In this document: piece after piece, positions 8,585-18,063 of the stretch | Layout: every line of letters begins with the position of its first letter | How positions within the stretch are numbered: position 1 is the first letter of the stretch | From: Hymenobacter cyanobacteriorum | Lineage (GTDB): Bacteria > Bacteroidota > Bacteroidia > Cytophagales > Hymenobacteraceae | Reading direction: 5' to 3' | Length of the DNA: 64,000 nt | Assembly (NCBI RefSeq): GCF_022631375.1 | Contig: NZ_JALBGC010000001.1 | Span: forward strand, 186,001 to 250,000 | Notes under the pieces: model-generated | Databases searched by the model: none | Told to the model about the DNA's origin: nothing | The model's input: only the letters and a program-made list of their open reading frames with translations | Translations under genes and position numbers: made by a program

Positions 8585-8808
8585 GGTGTATTCTAACTAT
8601 TGGGTGGCTTGCCTCCGAATAGGGAATATTATTTTGGCCAACAGCAGTAATTATTCGGCAACCAGCCTTTGGCAATCAACAGCAATGTAGTCTAGTTTTA
8701 GCCGTGCACACATTGGTAACTAGGGTTGTTTTGGAGAAGCAATTAACTGCTCTAGCTTAAAGCATCTTCCACCAACACCGTAGCTTCGCGGCAACCAACA
8801 GCCTACCC

Positions 8809-11800
8809 ATGCACAAACCCCTACTTCTCGGCCTCGCGCTGGCCCTGCTGCCTGGCCTCACGCTGGCCCAGCGCCACCCCAAGCCCAAAGCCAAGCCCGC
8901 CGCCAAAATTTCCGCTAGCCCTTATTTCCAGCAGGAAGTGAAGTATTCGATTGACGTGCGGCTTGATGACAAAGCCCACGTTCTGCGCGGCAAGGAAGAG
9001 CTGACCTACACCAATAACTCGCCGCAGGCGCTGCCATTTATCTGGTTTCACCTGTGGCCCAATGCCTACCGCGACAACCATACGGCCTTCGGCCGCGAGC
9101 AGCAGCGCCAGGGCAACCGCGAGTTTCTGTTTGCCAAACCCGAGGCGCGCGGCTTTATCGATAGCCTGAGCTTTGTGGTGAACGGGCAGGCGGCCAAGCT
9201 CGAATACGACCCCGAAAACCCCGATATCGCCAAACTGCTGCTGCCGCAGCCGCTGGCCCCGGGCGCGGCTGCCACCATTGCCACGCCGTTTCGGGTGAAG
9301 CTGCCGGGCTCGTTTTCGCGCATGGGCCACGTGGGGCAGAGCTACCAGGTGAGCCAGTGGTTTCCGAAGCCGGCGGTGCTCGACCGGCGCGGCTGGCACC
9401 CCATCCCCTACCTCAGCCAGGGCGAGTTTTACTCGGAATATGGCTCGTTTGATGTCAGCATCACCCTGCCCAGCAACTACGTGGTGGGCGCCACCGGCGA
9501 GCTGCAGAACCCCGACGAGCGCGCCCGCCTGGCCGAGCTGGCCACCGCCACGGCCGCCAAAAAAACCGCCGACGACTTCGGCCACGACCTGAAATTCCCG
9601 GCTTCGGCCCCCACCACCAAAACCCTGCGCTACGTGCAGGACCGCGTGCACGATTTCGCCTGGTTTGCCGATAAGCGTTTCAACGTGCTGCAGGACACCG
9701 TGCGCCTGCCCTCGGGCCGCACCGTGCAGACGACGGTGCTCTTCACCAACCGCCAGCCCGTGCGCTGGATTCAGGGCTTGGAGGAAGTAAACACTGCCTT
9801 GCGCAGCTACTCGCGCTGGGTGGGCGAGTACCCTTATTCGGCCGTGACGGCCGTGGACGGGGCCCTGACGGCCGGCAGCGGCATGGAGTACCCGATGGTG
9901 ACCGTGACCGAACCCGGGGCCATCATTCACGAGGTGGGCCACAACTGGTTCTACGGCATTCTGGGCTCGAATGAGCGCGACTTTCCGTGGATGGACGAGG
10001 GCGTGAACACCTACGAGCACACCCGCACCGAGGCCCTGACCAACCCGATGGCCGGCCTGCTGCCCGAAATGTCGGGCCAGGGCCTCACGCCGGCGCGGCT
10101 GAAAACCTTTGGCCTCGACGGCCTGCCCGCCCCGGCCTTCAACCAGCTGCCCTACCAGATACTGGCCAGCCACGGCGCCGACCAACCGGTGCAGGGGCCC
10201 TCGTCGGCCGATTTTACGCAGTTCAACTACAACGGCGGCGTGTACTTCAAAACCGCCTCGCTGCTGCGCTACCTGGCCGGCTACCTGGGCCAGGAGAGGT
10301 TCGACGACGCCATGCGCCTCTATTACACGCGCTGGCAGTTCCGCCACCCCTACCCCGAAGACATGCAGGCCGTGTTCGAGGAAAGCACCGGCCAGAAGCT
10401 GGGCTGGTTTTTCGGCGACATGCTGGGCGGCACCCACCACTACGACGCCGACCTGAGCGCCGTGGCCCTCTTCAACGACGTAGTGAAGGTGCTGGTGCGC
10501 ACCGATTCGGAAGTGCCTTGGGCGGTGCCCGTTTCCAGCCTCGATGCCCAGGGCAACGTGCTCGAAACCCTCTGGACCACGCCCTTCGGCAACCTCGACG
10601 CCAATGCTGAAGAAGAAGCCACCAGCCAGCTCAACTTCAGGCGGGCCAACGTCGTCGCACTCACCGTCGATGCCGGCTACCTCACGCCCCAGCTCAACCG
10701 CCGCAACGACCGCCTCCAGCTCGAAGGCCCGCTGGCCCGCGCCGAGTCCCTGCGCCTGCGCCCGCTCTTCAGCATCGAGCGCTGGGACCGGAAAACCATC
10801 AGCTGGCTGCCGGTAGTCGGGGCCAATACCTCCGATAAGTTCATGCTCGGCGCGGCCTTCTACAACAATCCGCTCGCTCCCCGGCCGCTGCAGTACCTAG
10901 CCATGCCCATGTACAGCTTCAACCGCAACGAGCTGAACGGCATTGGGCGCATCCAGCTCAACGACCTGCCGCATTCCCGCGTCCGCCGCTTTGTCACCAG
11001 TTTCACGGTGCAGCGCTTCGAGCGCTACCTCAAGCTGGAACCCGCCTTCACCTTCTACCTGCCTCACCGCCCCGGCGCTTCGGTGCAGCAGCAGGCCAGC
11101 GTAGCCCTTACCTCCGTGCGCGACCAGGACCGCGCCCGCACCAGCAGCATCTACTCCGTCGAGTACGGCGCACACCACCAGGACGCGCTTAACCACTGGA
11201 GCGCCCACGTCGAGCTGAACCAGCTGCAGGCCGCTTTCAACAGCTCAAATTCGGCCATTCTCTTGCGCGCCGAGGCGCGCTATCTGCGCTATTACTCGCG
11301 CACCAAGCGGGTGCAGGCGCGCCTGTTCGGCGGGCGCTTTTTGCAGGGCGAGACGCAGTCCGATTTCGTGCTCGGCCTGAGCGGCAGCCCCGACTACCGC
11401 CGCCAAACGCCCTTCTTCGACCGCCAGCAGATTTCATCCGCTCTGACGGCCCAGGTGCACCAGACCGACGGCCGCGACGGCGCTTTTAAAGCCTTCCTGC
11501 CCGTCGCCAGCACTTCCTGGCTCAGCACCCTCAACCTGCAGGCCGACCTACCCATCACCAAGCTCGCGGTATTTGCCGACTTCGGCGCCACCGGCGAAAC
11601 GCAGTTTGTAGCCGGCCGCGCCCAGGGCCAGCGCCTGTTCTACGATGCCGGCCTCACCGTGCCCTTCTTTGGCGAAATCCTGCAGTTCTACATCCCGGTC
11701 GTGGGTTCGCAGTTTAGCAGCGGCACGCCCGAAAGCCGCCAGGCGTTCACCGACGGTATCCGCTTCCAGCTTCACTTTGAAAAGCTCAACCCCTTCAAGC

Positions 11801-11826
11801 TGTTGGATGAAGGGGTGAATAAGTAG
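8809..11826 (+). CDS. M1-family zinc metallopeptidase with long C-terminal beta-rich region
   Basis: A 1005-residue secreted protein with a signal peptide (to about LTLAQ), then the aminopeptidase N-type beta domain. The gluzincin core is HEVGH at 374-378, with the third zinc ligand E397 in WMDEGVNTYEH, the 18-residue spacing of M1. The exopeptidase motif is GSGMEYPMV (family GxMEN is altered to GSGMEY). Residues about 650-1005 alternate polar and aromatic residues in repeated amphipathic strands (for example RAEARYLRYYSRTKRVQARL), suggestive of a beta-barrel or beta-sandwich; this is inference. Likely periplasmic or outer-membrane peptide degradation. A decayed palindrome follows the stop. 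Confidence 0.88.
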   Translation: MHKPLLLGLALALLPGLTLAQRHPKPKAKPAAKISASPYFQQEVKYSIDVRLDDKAHVLRGKEELTYTNNSPQALPFIWFHLWPNAYRDNHTAFGREQQRQGNREFLFAKPEARGFIDSLSFVVNGQAAKLEYDPENPDIAKLLLPQPLAPGAAATIATPFRVKLPGSFSRMGHVGQSYQVSQWFPKPAVLDRRGWHPIPYLSQGEFYSEYGSFDVSITLPSNYVVGATGELQNPDERARLAELATATAAKKTADDFGHDLKFPASAPTTKTLRYVQDRVHDFAWFADKRFNVLQDTVRLPSGRTVQTTVLFTNRQPVRWIQGLEEVNTALRSYSRWVGEYPYSAVTAVDGALTAGSGMEYPMVTVTEPGAIIHEVGHNWFYGILGSNERDFPWMDEGVNTYEHTRTEALTNPMAGLLPEMSGQGLTPARLKTFGLDGLPAPAFNQLPYQILASHGADQPVQGPSSADFTQFNYNGGVYFKTASLLRYLAGYLGQERFDDAMRLYYTRWQFRHPYPEDMQAVFEESTGQKLGWFFGDMLGGTHHYDADLSAVALFNDVVKVLVRTDSEVPWAVPVSSLDAQGNVLETLWTTPFGNLDANAEEEATSQLNFRRANVVALTVDAGYLTPQLNRRNDRLQLEGPLARAESLRLRPLFSIERWDRKTISWLPVVGANTSDKFMLGAAFYNNPLAPRPLQYLAMPMYSFNRNELNGIGRIQLNDLPHSRVRRFVTSFTVQRFERYLKLEPAFTFYLPHRPGASVQQQASVALTSVRDQDRARTSSIYSVEYGAHHQDALNHWSAHVELNQLQAAFNSSNSAILLRAEARYLRYYSRTKRVQARLFGGRFLQGETQSDFVLGLSGSPDYRRQTPFFDRQQISSALTAQVHQTDGRDGAFKAFLPVASTSWLSTLNLQADLPITKLAVFADFGATGETQFVAGRAQGQRLFYDAGLTVPFFGEILQFYIPVVGSQFSSGTPESRQAFTDGIRFQLHFEKLNPFKLLDEGVNK

Positions 11827-11832
11827 CCGTCT

Positions 11833-11952
11833 GAACGGCGTGCTCATCCGGCCCGCGTAGTCGAAGCGTTTCTGCCGCGTGAGTAATCCAACCGCTTGGG
11901 TTTACTATTGCGGTGAAGATACTTCGGCTGCGCGAATGCCAGATGAGCATGT
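11833..11952. repeat. Palindromic intergenic repeat, copy 5 (decayed)
   Basis: Recognisable by alignment with the copy at 14246-14344 (GAAGCGTTTCTGCCGCG, GGGTTTACTATTGCGGT, ATACTTCGGCTGCGC), but with many substitutions and indels, so the arms no longer pair along their length. It lies between the M1 peptidase and dgt. Confidence 0.65.
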
Positions 11953-11970
11953 CGGTCCTTTCTCTTTCTA

Positions 11971-13365
11971 ATGTCAACTCCCCCCGAGTCTCAGCCGATG
12001 CACTGGCCGCGCCTGCTCTCGCAGCGGCGCTTTCCCGACCAGCAGCTGCCGCCGCTTAGCACTGCCCCCGTGCGCGGGGCTTTCGTGCAGGACTACGACC
12101 GCGTGGTGTTCAGCTCGGCCTTCCGCCGCCTGCAGCGCAAAACCCAGGTAATGCCCCTGCCCGAAACCGATTTCGTGCACACCCGCCTCACCCACTCGCT
12201 CGAAACCGCCGTGGTGGGCCGCTCCCTGGGCCGCCTCGCCGCCCGCCACCTCCTGGAGGCCGATGCCGGGCTGGCCGCCCAGCTGCCCAACCTCGACCAG
12301 GACTGCGGCGACATCGTGGCCGCCGCCTGCCTGGCCCACGACATCGGTAACCCGCCCTTCGGCCATTCCGGCGAAGATGCCATCAGCAGCTACTTCCTCA
12401 GCCCCGCCGCCGCCCCGTACCTGCAGCAGCTCACTTCCGCCGAAGTAGCCGACTTGCAGCACTTCGAGGGCAACGCCGCCGGCTTCCGCATCCTTACGCA
12501 CACCTACGCGGCGCACAGCACCGGCACCGCCGGCCTGGGCCTCACCTACGCCACGCTGGGCGCGTTCACCAAGTACCCGCGCCCCAGCCTGGTGCCAGAA
12601 GCGTCGAAAAAGGGGGGCGCATCGGAAAAGAAATACGGCCATTTCCAAACCGAAAGCGCGCGCTTCCAGCACGTGGCCGCTGAGCTGGGCCTGCTGCCCA
12701 AAGATGCCGAAGCCGGCTTCTACCACCGCCACCCGCTGGCCTTTCTGGTCGAAGCCGCCGACGACCTCTGCTACCGCATCATCGACTTTGAGGACGGCCT
12801 CAAGCTTGGCCTCATCGCGCCCGAAACCGGTCTGCCCCTGCTCAAGCGCATGCTCAACGACTCACCAACCCGCCAATCCACCGTCTCATGGCACGACTGG
12901 CGCGAGGAGCTGGGCTACATCCGCGCCCGCCTCATCGGCAAGCTGGTGAACGAGCTGGCCGGGCTGTTTGCGCAGCACGCCCCCGCCATCCTGCGCGGTG
13001 CCTACGACCAGCCCCTCATCAAAGAGCTCGGCTGCTGGGCCGATTTGCAGGAGGTGCAGCGCCTGAGCATCAACCAGCTTTACCGCAGCCGCCCGGTGCT
13101 CGAAATCGAAGCCGCCGGCTTCGAAGTCCTCGGCGGCCTGCTCGATGCTTTCCTCGCCGCCGTGTTCGACCAAAGCCAGGGCCACCGCAGCCGCAAGCTA
13201 CTCCTGCTGCTCCCCGAACAATTCCGCGCCGAAGGCCACCAGGCCCACGTTTCGGCCTACGAGAAAATCTTGCTGCTCACCGATTTCGTGGCCGGCATGA
13301 CTGACCAGAACGCACTGAGTTTGTACAAGACCATCAAGGGTATTGAGCTGCCGAAGGGGTTTTAG
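11971..13365 (+). CDS. dgt: Deoxyguanosinetriphosphate triphosphohydrolase-like HD protein
   Basis: A 464-residue HD-domain dNTP triphosphohydrolase. Signatures are FSSAFRRLQRKTQV near 47-60, TRLTHSLE with H75, and LAHDIGNPPFGHSGE with the HD pair H123-D124. It hydrolyses dGTP (and often other dNTPs) to the nucleoside and tripolyphosphate, balancing dNTP pools. Length is within the family range. A terminator-like palindrome follows. It may counter dcd and guaA products, but there is no operon link. Confidence 0.92.
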   Translation: MSTPPESQPMHWPRLLSQRRFPDQQLPPLSTAPVRGAFVQDYDRVVFSSAFRRLQRKTQVMPLPETDFVHTRLTHSLETAVVGRSLGRLAARHLLEADAGLAAQLPNLDQDCGDIVAAACLAHDIGNPPFGHSGEDAISSYFLSPAAAPYLQQLTSAEVADLQHFEGNAAGFRILTHTYAAHSTGTAGLGLTYATLGAFTKYPRPSLVPEASKKGGASEKKYGHFQTESARFQHVAAELGLLPKDAEAGFYHRHPLAFLVEAADDLCYRIIDFEDGLKLGLIAPETGLPLLKRMLNDSPTRQSTVSWHDWREELGYIRARLIGKLVNELAGLFAQHAPAILRGAYDQPLIKELGCWADLQEVQRLSINQLYRSRPVLEIEAAGFEVLGGLLDAFLAAVFDQSQGHRSRKLLLLLPEQFRAEGHQAHVSAYEKILLLTDFVAGMTDQNALSLYKTIKGIELPKGF

Positions 13366-13394
13366 CGAATCATTCATACTGCTTCGCGAAAATG

Positions 13395-13499
13395 AGCCCC
13401 AGCGGGGCGACACTTGTTGCAACGAGTGTCGCCCCGCTGGGGCTTTTAGCTATTCTCCACACAGTTCGTTTTTACCGATAGGTCGCCCCGCTGGGGCTT
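13395..13499. repeat. GCCCCAGCGGGGCGAC palindrome with third arm, terminator-like
   Basis: AGCCCCAGCGGGGCGACACT (13395-13414) pairs exactly with AGTGTCGCCCCGCTGGGGCT (13425-13444) around a short loop and is followed by TTTT, as in an intrinsic terminator for dgt. A further copy of the right arm, GTCGCCCCGCTGGGGCTT, lies at about 13482-13499 and runs into the stop codon of the convergent amidotransferase gene. It could serve both genes by pairing alternatively with the first arm. Confidence 0.85.
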
Positions 13500-14220
13500 A
13501 ATTGCTGGTAGTTTCTCTCTCGTGCAGCGCCACCAGATTCTCCAGCAGCGTCTCCAGCAGCTTGCGGCCCTTCCAGACTGATTTCAGCTTGGTCCGAATC
13601 TGCGCCGCCGTCTGCACAAATTCCTGCTCTGTGGCCTGCTCATGTTCTTCATCGGCCATGAGTTGCTCCACCATCGGCACGGTCATTTCGGGGTGAAACT
13701 GGAGCCCAATTACGCCATCGCCCCACACAAAGCCCTGGGTGGCCGTGGCGGCCGACATGCCCACCCGCACCGCGCCCGGCGGCACTGTAAATGTATCCAG
13801 GTGCCAGTGCAACACGGCCGCTTTCTCGGGCCAGCCACGCAGCAGCGGATGCTCCAGCGACTTGGCCGAAAACCGCACCGTCCAGAAGCCGATTTCCGGC
13901 GCGTGGTTGGGCTGCACCTGGCCGCCCAGCGCCTCGGCCACCAGCTGCGCCCCTAAGCAAATAGCCAGAGTAATCTTGCCCGCCCGCAGCGCTTTGTTGA
14001 TAAAGGCTTTTTCATCCCGCAACCAGGGCAGCCGGTCCGTGTCGTGCACGCTCATGGCCCCGCCCAGAATCAGCAACCCATCAAAATCGGCTAGCATCGG
14101 AAAAACCGGGTTCGGCTCAAACAGCTTCGTGAACGTGAGCGCGTGACCGTGCGCCGCCAGCCAGTCGGCCGCGTGGCCGGGGCCTTCGTGAGGCAGGTGT
14201 TGCAGGCAGTGAAAGCGCAT
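13498..14220 (-). CDS. Class I glutamine amidotransferase-like protein
   Basis: A 240-residue protein with the triad C88 (AICLGAQL), H176 and E178 (QFHPE), plus GLLILGGAMSVHD near 48-60. It resembles stand-alone GMP-synthase-like amidotransferases, in which the partner, if any, is unknown. The start at 14220 is chosen because an upstream in-frame ATG lies inside the adjacent repeat. The C-terminal 60 residues form a charged helical tail. It precedes guaA in transcript order only by strand; a palindrome separates them. Confidence 0.85.
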   Translation of the reverse strand: MRFHCLQHLPHEGPGHAADWLAAHGHALTFTKLFEPNPVFPMLADFDGLLILGGAMSVHDTDRLPWLRDEKAFINKALRAGKITLAICLGAQLVAEALGGQVQPNHAPEIGFWTVRFSAKSLEHPLLRGWPEKAAVLHWHLDTFTVPPGAVRVGMSAATATQGFVWGDGVIGLQFHPEMTVPMVEQLMADEEHEQATEQEFVQTAAQIRTKLKSVWKGRKLLETLLENLVALHERETTSN

Positions 14221-14245
14221 TTTTGATTCGTTAAAGGAAAAATTA

Positions 14246-14344
14246 AGAACGTCATGCTGAGCGCAGCCGAAGCATCTCTGCCGCGCAATCATTTTGTTTA
14301 CTGTTGCGGTAGAGATGCTTCGGCTGCGCTCAGCATGACGTTCT
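14246..14344. repeat. Palindromic intergenic repeat, copy 6 (GCATCTC subtype)
   Basis: AGAACGTCATGCTGAGCGC ... GCGCTCAGCATGACGTTCT with arms of about 40 bases. The centre keeps the CCGC...GCGGT pairing. It lies between guaA and the amidotransferase gene. Confidence 0.92.
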
Positions 14345-14365
14345 ATTATTCGTCAAGCATCGTGC

Positions 14366-15901
14366 TTACTCCCACTCAATTGTCGCCGGCGGCTTGCTCG
14401 AAATATCGTACACCACGCGGTTAATCCCGCGCACCTGGTTGATAATCTTGTTGCTCACCTCGGCCAGGAAATCGTAGGGCAAATGCGCCCAGTCGGCCGT
14501 CATGCCATCCACGCTGGTTACCGCGCGCAGGGCCACTACTCGCTCGTAGGTGCGCTCGTCGCCCATCACGCCCACGCTTTGCACGGGCAGTAGCATGGCA
14601 CCGGCTTGCCATACGTGCTCGTACAGGCCGTGCTCTTTCAGCAGGTTAATGAACACGCCATCGGCGCGCTGCAGCAGCGCCACTTTCTCGGGCGTGATGT
14701 CGCCGAGGATGCGGATGCCCAGGCCGGGGCCGGGAAATGGGTGCCGGTTGAGGATTTCGGCGGGCAGTTCCAACGCCGCGCCCACCTCGCGCACCTCGTC
14801 TTTGAAGAGCATGCGCAGCGGCTCCACAATTTTCAGGTTCATCTTTTCGGGCAGGCCGCCCACGTTGTGGTGGCTTTTGATGGTGACCGACGAGCCGTGA
14901 ATGGACACCGATTCAATCACGTCGGGGTAAATCGTGCCCTGGGCCAGCCAGCGCGCGCCCTGCACTTTCTGCGCCTCGCGGTCGAACACCTCAATAAACG
15001 TGCGGCCAATGGCCTTGCGCTTGCCCTCCGGGTCGCTGATGCCCGCCAGCGCGGCGTAGAATTCCGGCGCGGCGTTCACGCCGGTCACGTTCAGGCCCAG
15101 GCCCTCGTAGGCTTTAAGCACGGTGGCAAATTCGTCCTGCCGCAGCAGGCCGTTATCCACGAAGATGCCGTGCAGGCGCGGGCCAATGGCGCGGTGCAGC
15201 AGCAGGGCCGCCACGCTGCTGTCCACGCCGCCCGACAGGCCCAGAATCACCTGGTCGTCGGGGCCAATGGTGGCTTGCAGGGCCTCCACGGTCGAATCCA
15301 CAAAATGGTCGGGCGTCCAGGTTTGGGCGCACTGGCAGATGTCGACCACAAAATTGCGCAGCAGCAGCTTGCCCTCGGTCGAGTGCGTTACTTCGGGATG
15401 AAACTGGATGCCGTAGGTTTCCTGGCCTTCAATTTTGAAGGCGGCCACCGCCACTTCGGGCGTGCTGGCAATGATGTTGTAGCCGGCCGGCAGGCGCTGA
15501 ATGGTATCGCCGTGCGACATCCAAACCTGCGAATCCACGTGCATTTCATCGAGCAGCGGCGAGGCCGCGTCGAGCGACGACAGCCGCGCCCGGCCATACT
15601 CGCGAATGGTGGCCGGCGTCACTTCGCCCCCGCCCTGCTGGGCCAGCAGCTGCGCGCCGTAGCACACGCCCAGCACCGGTACCCGGCCCAGAATATGGCT
15701 CAGGTCAGGGTTGGGCGAGTCCGCGTCGCGCACCGAGCACGGCGAGCCGGAAAGAATAACGCCCCGAATATCGTCGCTGAGAACGAGTTTCGAGGCGTAG
15801 GTGTAAGGGTGAATTTCGCAGAACACGTGCAATTCGCGAATGCGCCGGGCTATCAATTGCGTGTACTGCGAGCCGAAATCAAGGATGATAAGTCGTTCCA
15901 T
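14366..15901 (-). CDS. guaA: GMP synthase (glutamine-hydrolysing)
   Basis: A 511-residue enzyme that makes GMP from XMP using ATP and glutamine. The N-terminal amidotransferase has C80 (LGVCYGAQ), H168 and E170 (QFHPE). The ATP pyrophosphatase domain has SGGVDS at 223-228. The dimerisation domain ends in [17 protein letters not shown], the canonical GuaA end. Length is normal. The upstream gap holds a large inverted repeat and the SRP RNA gene, divergently oriented. Confidence 0.96.
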   Translation of the reverse strand: MERLIILDFGSQYTQLIARRIRELHVFCEIHPYTYASKLVLSDDIRGVILSGSPCSVRDADSPNPDLSHILGRVPVLGVCYGAQLLAQQGGGEVTPATIREYGRARLSSLDAASPLLDEMHVDSQVWMSHGDTIQRLPAGYNIIASTPEVAVAAFKIEGQETYGIQFHPEVTHSTEGKLLLRNFVVDICQCAQTWTPDHFVDSTVEALQATIGPDDQVILGLSGGVDSSVAALLLHRAIGPRLHGIFVDNGLLRQDEFATVLKAYEGLGLNVTGVNAAPEFYAALAGISDPEGKRKAIGRTFIEVFDREAQKVQGARWLAQGTIYPDVIESVSIHGSSVTIKSHHNVGGLPEKMNLKIVEPLRMLFKDEVREVGAALELPAEILNRHPFPGPGLGIRILGDITPEKVALLQRADGVFINLLKEHGLYEHVWQAGAMLLPVQSVGVMGDERTYERVVALRAVTSVDGMTADWAHLPYDFLAEVSNKIINQVRGINRVVYDISSKPPATIEWE

Positions 15902-15912
15902 GCCGCAAAGCT

Positions 15913-16110
15913 AACCACGGATTTAAGCAGATTTTGCGGATTTCCCGGATTTTGTGGACGATTAGCCGAGGGGCAAAATATTTTTCAGGCAGTTGCCGCA
16001 AGGGGCATTTCGAATACAATCAGCCCCTTACCTGCTCGCGCTTCCGGCCAACGCCAAGCGTCGTTCACAAAATCCAGGAAATCCGTGTCGAATCCGACGA
16101 ATCCGTGATT
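15913..16110. repeat. Long inverted repeat (ATCCGTG/CACGGAT type) upstream of guaA and ffs
   Basis: Arm 15913-15959 (AACCACGGATTTAAGCAGAT ...) is complementary, with a few mismatches, to arm 16062-16110 (... CGACGAATCCGTGATT). The two are separated by about 100 bases. The right arm runs up to the ffs -7 box, so the -33 region of that promoter lies within repeat sequence. Confidence 0.8.
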
Positions 16111-16117
16111 ACCTTTG
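16110..16117 (+). promoter_or_regulatory. Bacteroidetes -7 box for SRP RNA
   Basis: TACCTTTG is an exact match to TAnnTTTG, 6 bases before the first paired base of the SRP RNA at 16123. No good TTG -33 element is seen at the normal distance. Confidence 0.6.
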
Positions 16118-16122
16118 CATCG

Positions 16123-16211
16123 GCAAGTCAGAACGACCAGCTCCTGCTGAACTCCCCCAGGACCGGAAGGTAGCAAGGGTAGGTGGTTGTAGCGGTGCGA
16201 TTTTGGCTTGC
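16123..16211 (+). ncRNA. ffs: Signal recognition particle RNA (4.5S-type)
   Basis: The apical domain IV is clear: CCCCCAGGACCGGAAGGTAG then CAAGGGT (about 16154-16180), with the GGAA tetraloop and the asymmetric AGCA-type internal loop that bind Ffh. The ends pair: GCAAGTCAGAA (16123-16133) with TTTTGGCTTGC (16201-16211), including G-U pairs. An eight-T run at 16212-16219 is a terminator tail. The size (about 89-95 nt) fits the short bacterial SRP RNA. The RNA works with Ffh and FtsY in co-translational membrane targeting. Open frames over this region are spurious. Confidence 0.87.
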
Positions 16212-16277
16212 TTTTTTTTGTCCTTTCGCGTCGGCCCCGATGCTGCTTCAATTCCGCAATGTTGGCGGGCCATTGAG

Positions 16278-16285
16278 TAGCTTTG
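16278..16285 (+). promoter_or_regulatory. Candidate -7 box for the transaldolase gene
   Basis: TAGCTTTG matches TAnnTTTG exactly, 118 bases before the transaldolase ATG. A start a few bases downstream would put the whole 16303-16399 hairpin in the leader. Confidence 0.45.
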
Positions 16286-16302
16286 GGGCCGATTCTTTTT
16301 GT

Positions 16303-16399
16303 ATTAGCTGTTAGCTGATAGCGGTTAGCTGTTAGCTGTTACCTTGGTGGCCGACTTGAAAAAGCAGCTAGCAGCTAATAGCCATCAGCTAATAGCTAA
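16303..16399. repeat. TTAGCTG-type inverted repeat in the transaldolase leader
   Basis: Left arm 16303-16340 (TTAGCTGTTAGCTGATAGCG ...) and right arm 16363-16399 (AGCAGCTAGCAGCTAATAGC ...) can form a ~37-base imperfect stem, built of short TTAGCT units. The right arm ends three bases before the ATG at 16403. Confidence 0.8.
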
Positions 16400-16402
16400 C
16401 GC

Positions 16403-17059
16403 ATGAAATTCTTCATCGACACCGCCAACCTGGCCGAAATCCGCGAAGCCGTAGAGTTGGGCGTCCTCGACGGCGTGACTACCAACCCCTCGCTCATGGC
16501 CAAGGAAGGCATCAAAGGCCTCGACGCCGTGATGGCCCACTACCGCCAGATTTGCGAGCTGGTCGACGGCGACGTGTCGGCCGAAGTGATTGCCACTGAT
16601 TTCGACGGCATGGTGCGCGAGGGCGAGGCCCTGGCCGACCTCCACCCCAACATCGTGGTGAAAGTGCCCATGATTAAGGACGGCGTGAAGGCCATCAAGT
16701 ACTTCGCCGACAAGGGCATCAAAACCAACTGCACCCTGATTTTCACGGCCGGCCAGGCCTTGCTGGCGGCCAAAGCCGGTGCGACCTACGTGTCGCCCTT
16801 CGTGGGTCGTCTGGACGACATCGGGGCCGACGGCCTGCAGCTAGTAGAACAGATTGTGCAGATTTTCAGCAACTACGGCTACCCCACCGAAGTCCTGGCC
16901 GCCTCGGTGCGCCACGTGCCGCACCTCATTCAGTGCGCCGAAATCGGGGCCGACGTAGTGACCTGCCCGCTCAGCGTCATCAACGGCTTGCTCAGCCACC
17001 CGCTCACGGACAAGGGCCTGGCCACGTTCCTGGCTGACCACAAGCGCGTAAACGCTTAG
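16403..17059 (+). CDS. fsa: Transaldolase / fructose-6-phosphate aldolase family
   Basis: A 218-residue TIM-barrel protein of the short transaldolase group: [21 protein letters not shown] at 24-31, IVVKVPM with the Schiff-base Lys K87, TCPLSVI-type end region and LADHKRV. It moves a dihydroxyacetone unit between sugar phosphates in the non-oxidative pentose phosphate pathway, or cleaves fructose 6-phosphate. Sequence alone does not tell these apart. The leader may fold into a long hairpin that reaches the start codon. Confidence 0.92.
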   Translation: MKFFIDTANLAEIREAVELGVLDGVTTNPSLMAKEGIKGLDAVMAHYRQICELVDGDVSAEVIATDFDGMVREGEALADLHPNIVVKVPMIKDGVKAIKYFADKGIKTNCTLIFTAGQALLAAKAGATYVSPFVGRLDDIGADGLQLVEQIVQIFSNYGYPTEVLAASVRHVPHLIQCAEIGADVVTCPLSVINGLLSHPLTDKGLATFLADHKRVNA

Positions 17060-17133
17060 TTAAGAGTTAAAAGTTAAGAGTTGTCCATCTGGCCAAACTC
17101 TAACTCCTAACTTTTAACTCCTAACTTTTAACT
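17060..17133. repeat. AGTTAAAAGTTAAGAG-type inverted repeat
   Basis: TTAAGAGTTAAAAGTTAAGA (17060 on) faces a longer complementary run of AACTCCTAACTTTTAACT units ending 17133, five bases before the next ATG. The same class occurs at 37141-37225. Confidence 0.85.
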
Positions 17134-17138
17134 GTTCC

Positions 17139-17342
17139 ATGTACATCATCAAAGTAAAAGGCAAGGCCAAAATTCCGGACTACATCCAGCTGCGGGATGA
17201 GGCGTTTGTCCTCATCGCCTATTTCCGGGCCGACCGGCCGCTGAAGGACCTGCACCGCTACGGCCTCGAGGGCAAGGAAACCGAACTGGCTGGCGTGATT
17301 TCGGGCCTGGAATTTGGCAAGCTGCAGCCGCTGAATCTGTAA
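17139..17342 (+). CDS. Small conserved-type protein upstream of ftsE
   Basis: A 67-residue protein (MYIIKVKGKAKIPDYIQL ... ) with no signal peptide or membrane segment. It has an N-terminal beta strand pair followed by DEAFVLIAYFRADRPLKDLH and a short C-terminal helix. It ends four bases before the ftsE ATG, so the two are almost certainly co-transcribed. I do not recognise a named family; the tight link to ftsE suggests a related role, which is inference. Confidence 0.72.
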   Translation: MYIIKVKGKAKIPDYIQLRDEAFVLIAYFRADRPLKDLHRYGLEGKETELAGVISGLEFGKLQPLNL

Positions 17343-17346
17343 TTGT

Positions 17347-18024
<678 letters not shown>

Positions 18025-18063
18025 CGGTTCTGATAGCAAAGCTCTTCTACTTAGCTGCCAAAT

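Noticed and set aside
8821..10440. 539-codon minus-strand frame over the M1 peptidase
   Set aside because: Antisense shadow; no motifs.
14606..16108. 500-codon plus-strand frame over guaA
   Set aside because: Antisense shadow of guaA that runs into the ffs upstream repeat.
15934..16280. Short open frames across the ffs region on both strands
   Set aside because: They overlap the SRP RNA and its flanking repeat and have no coding features.
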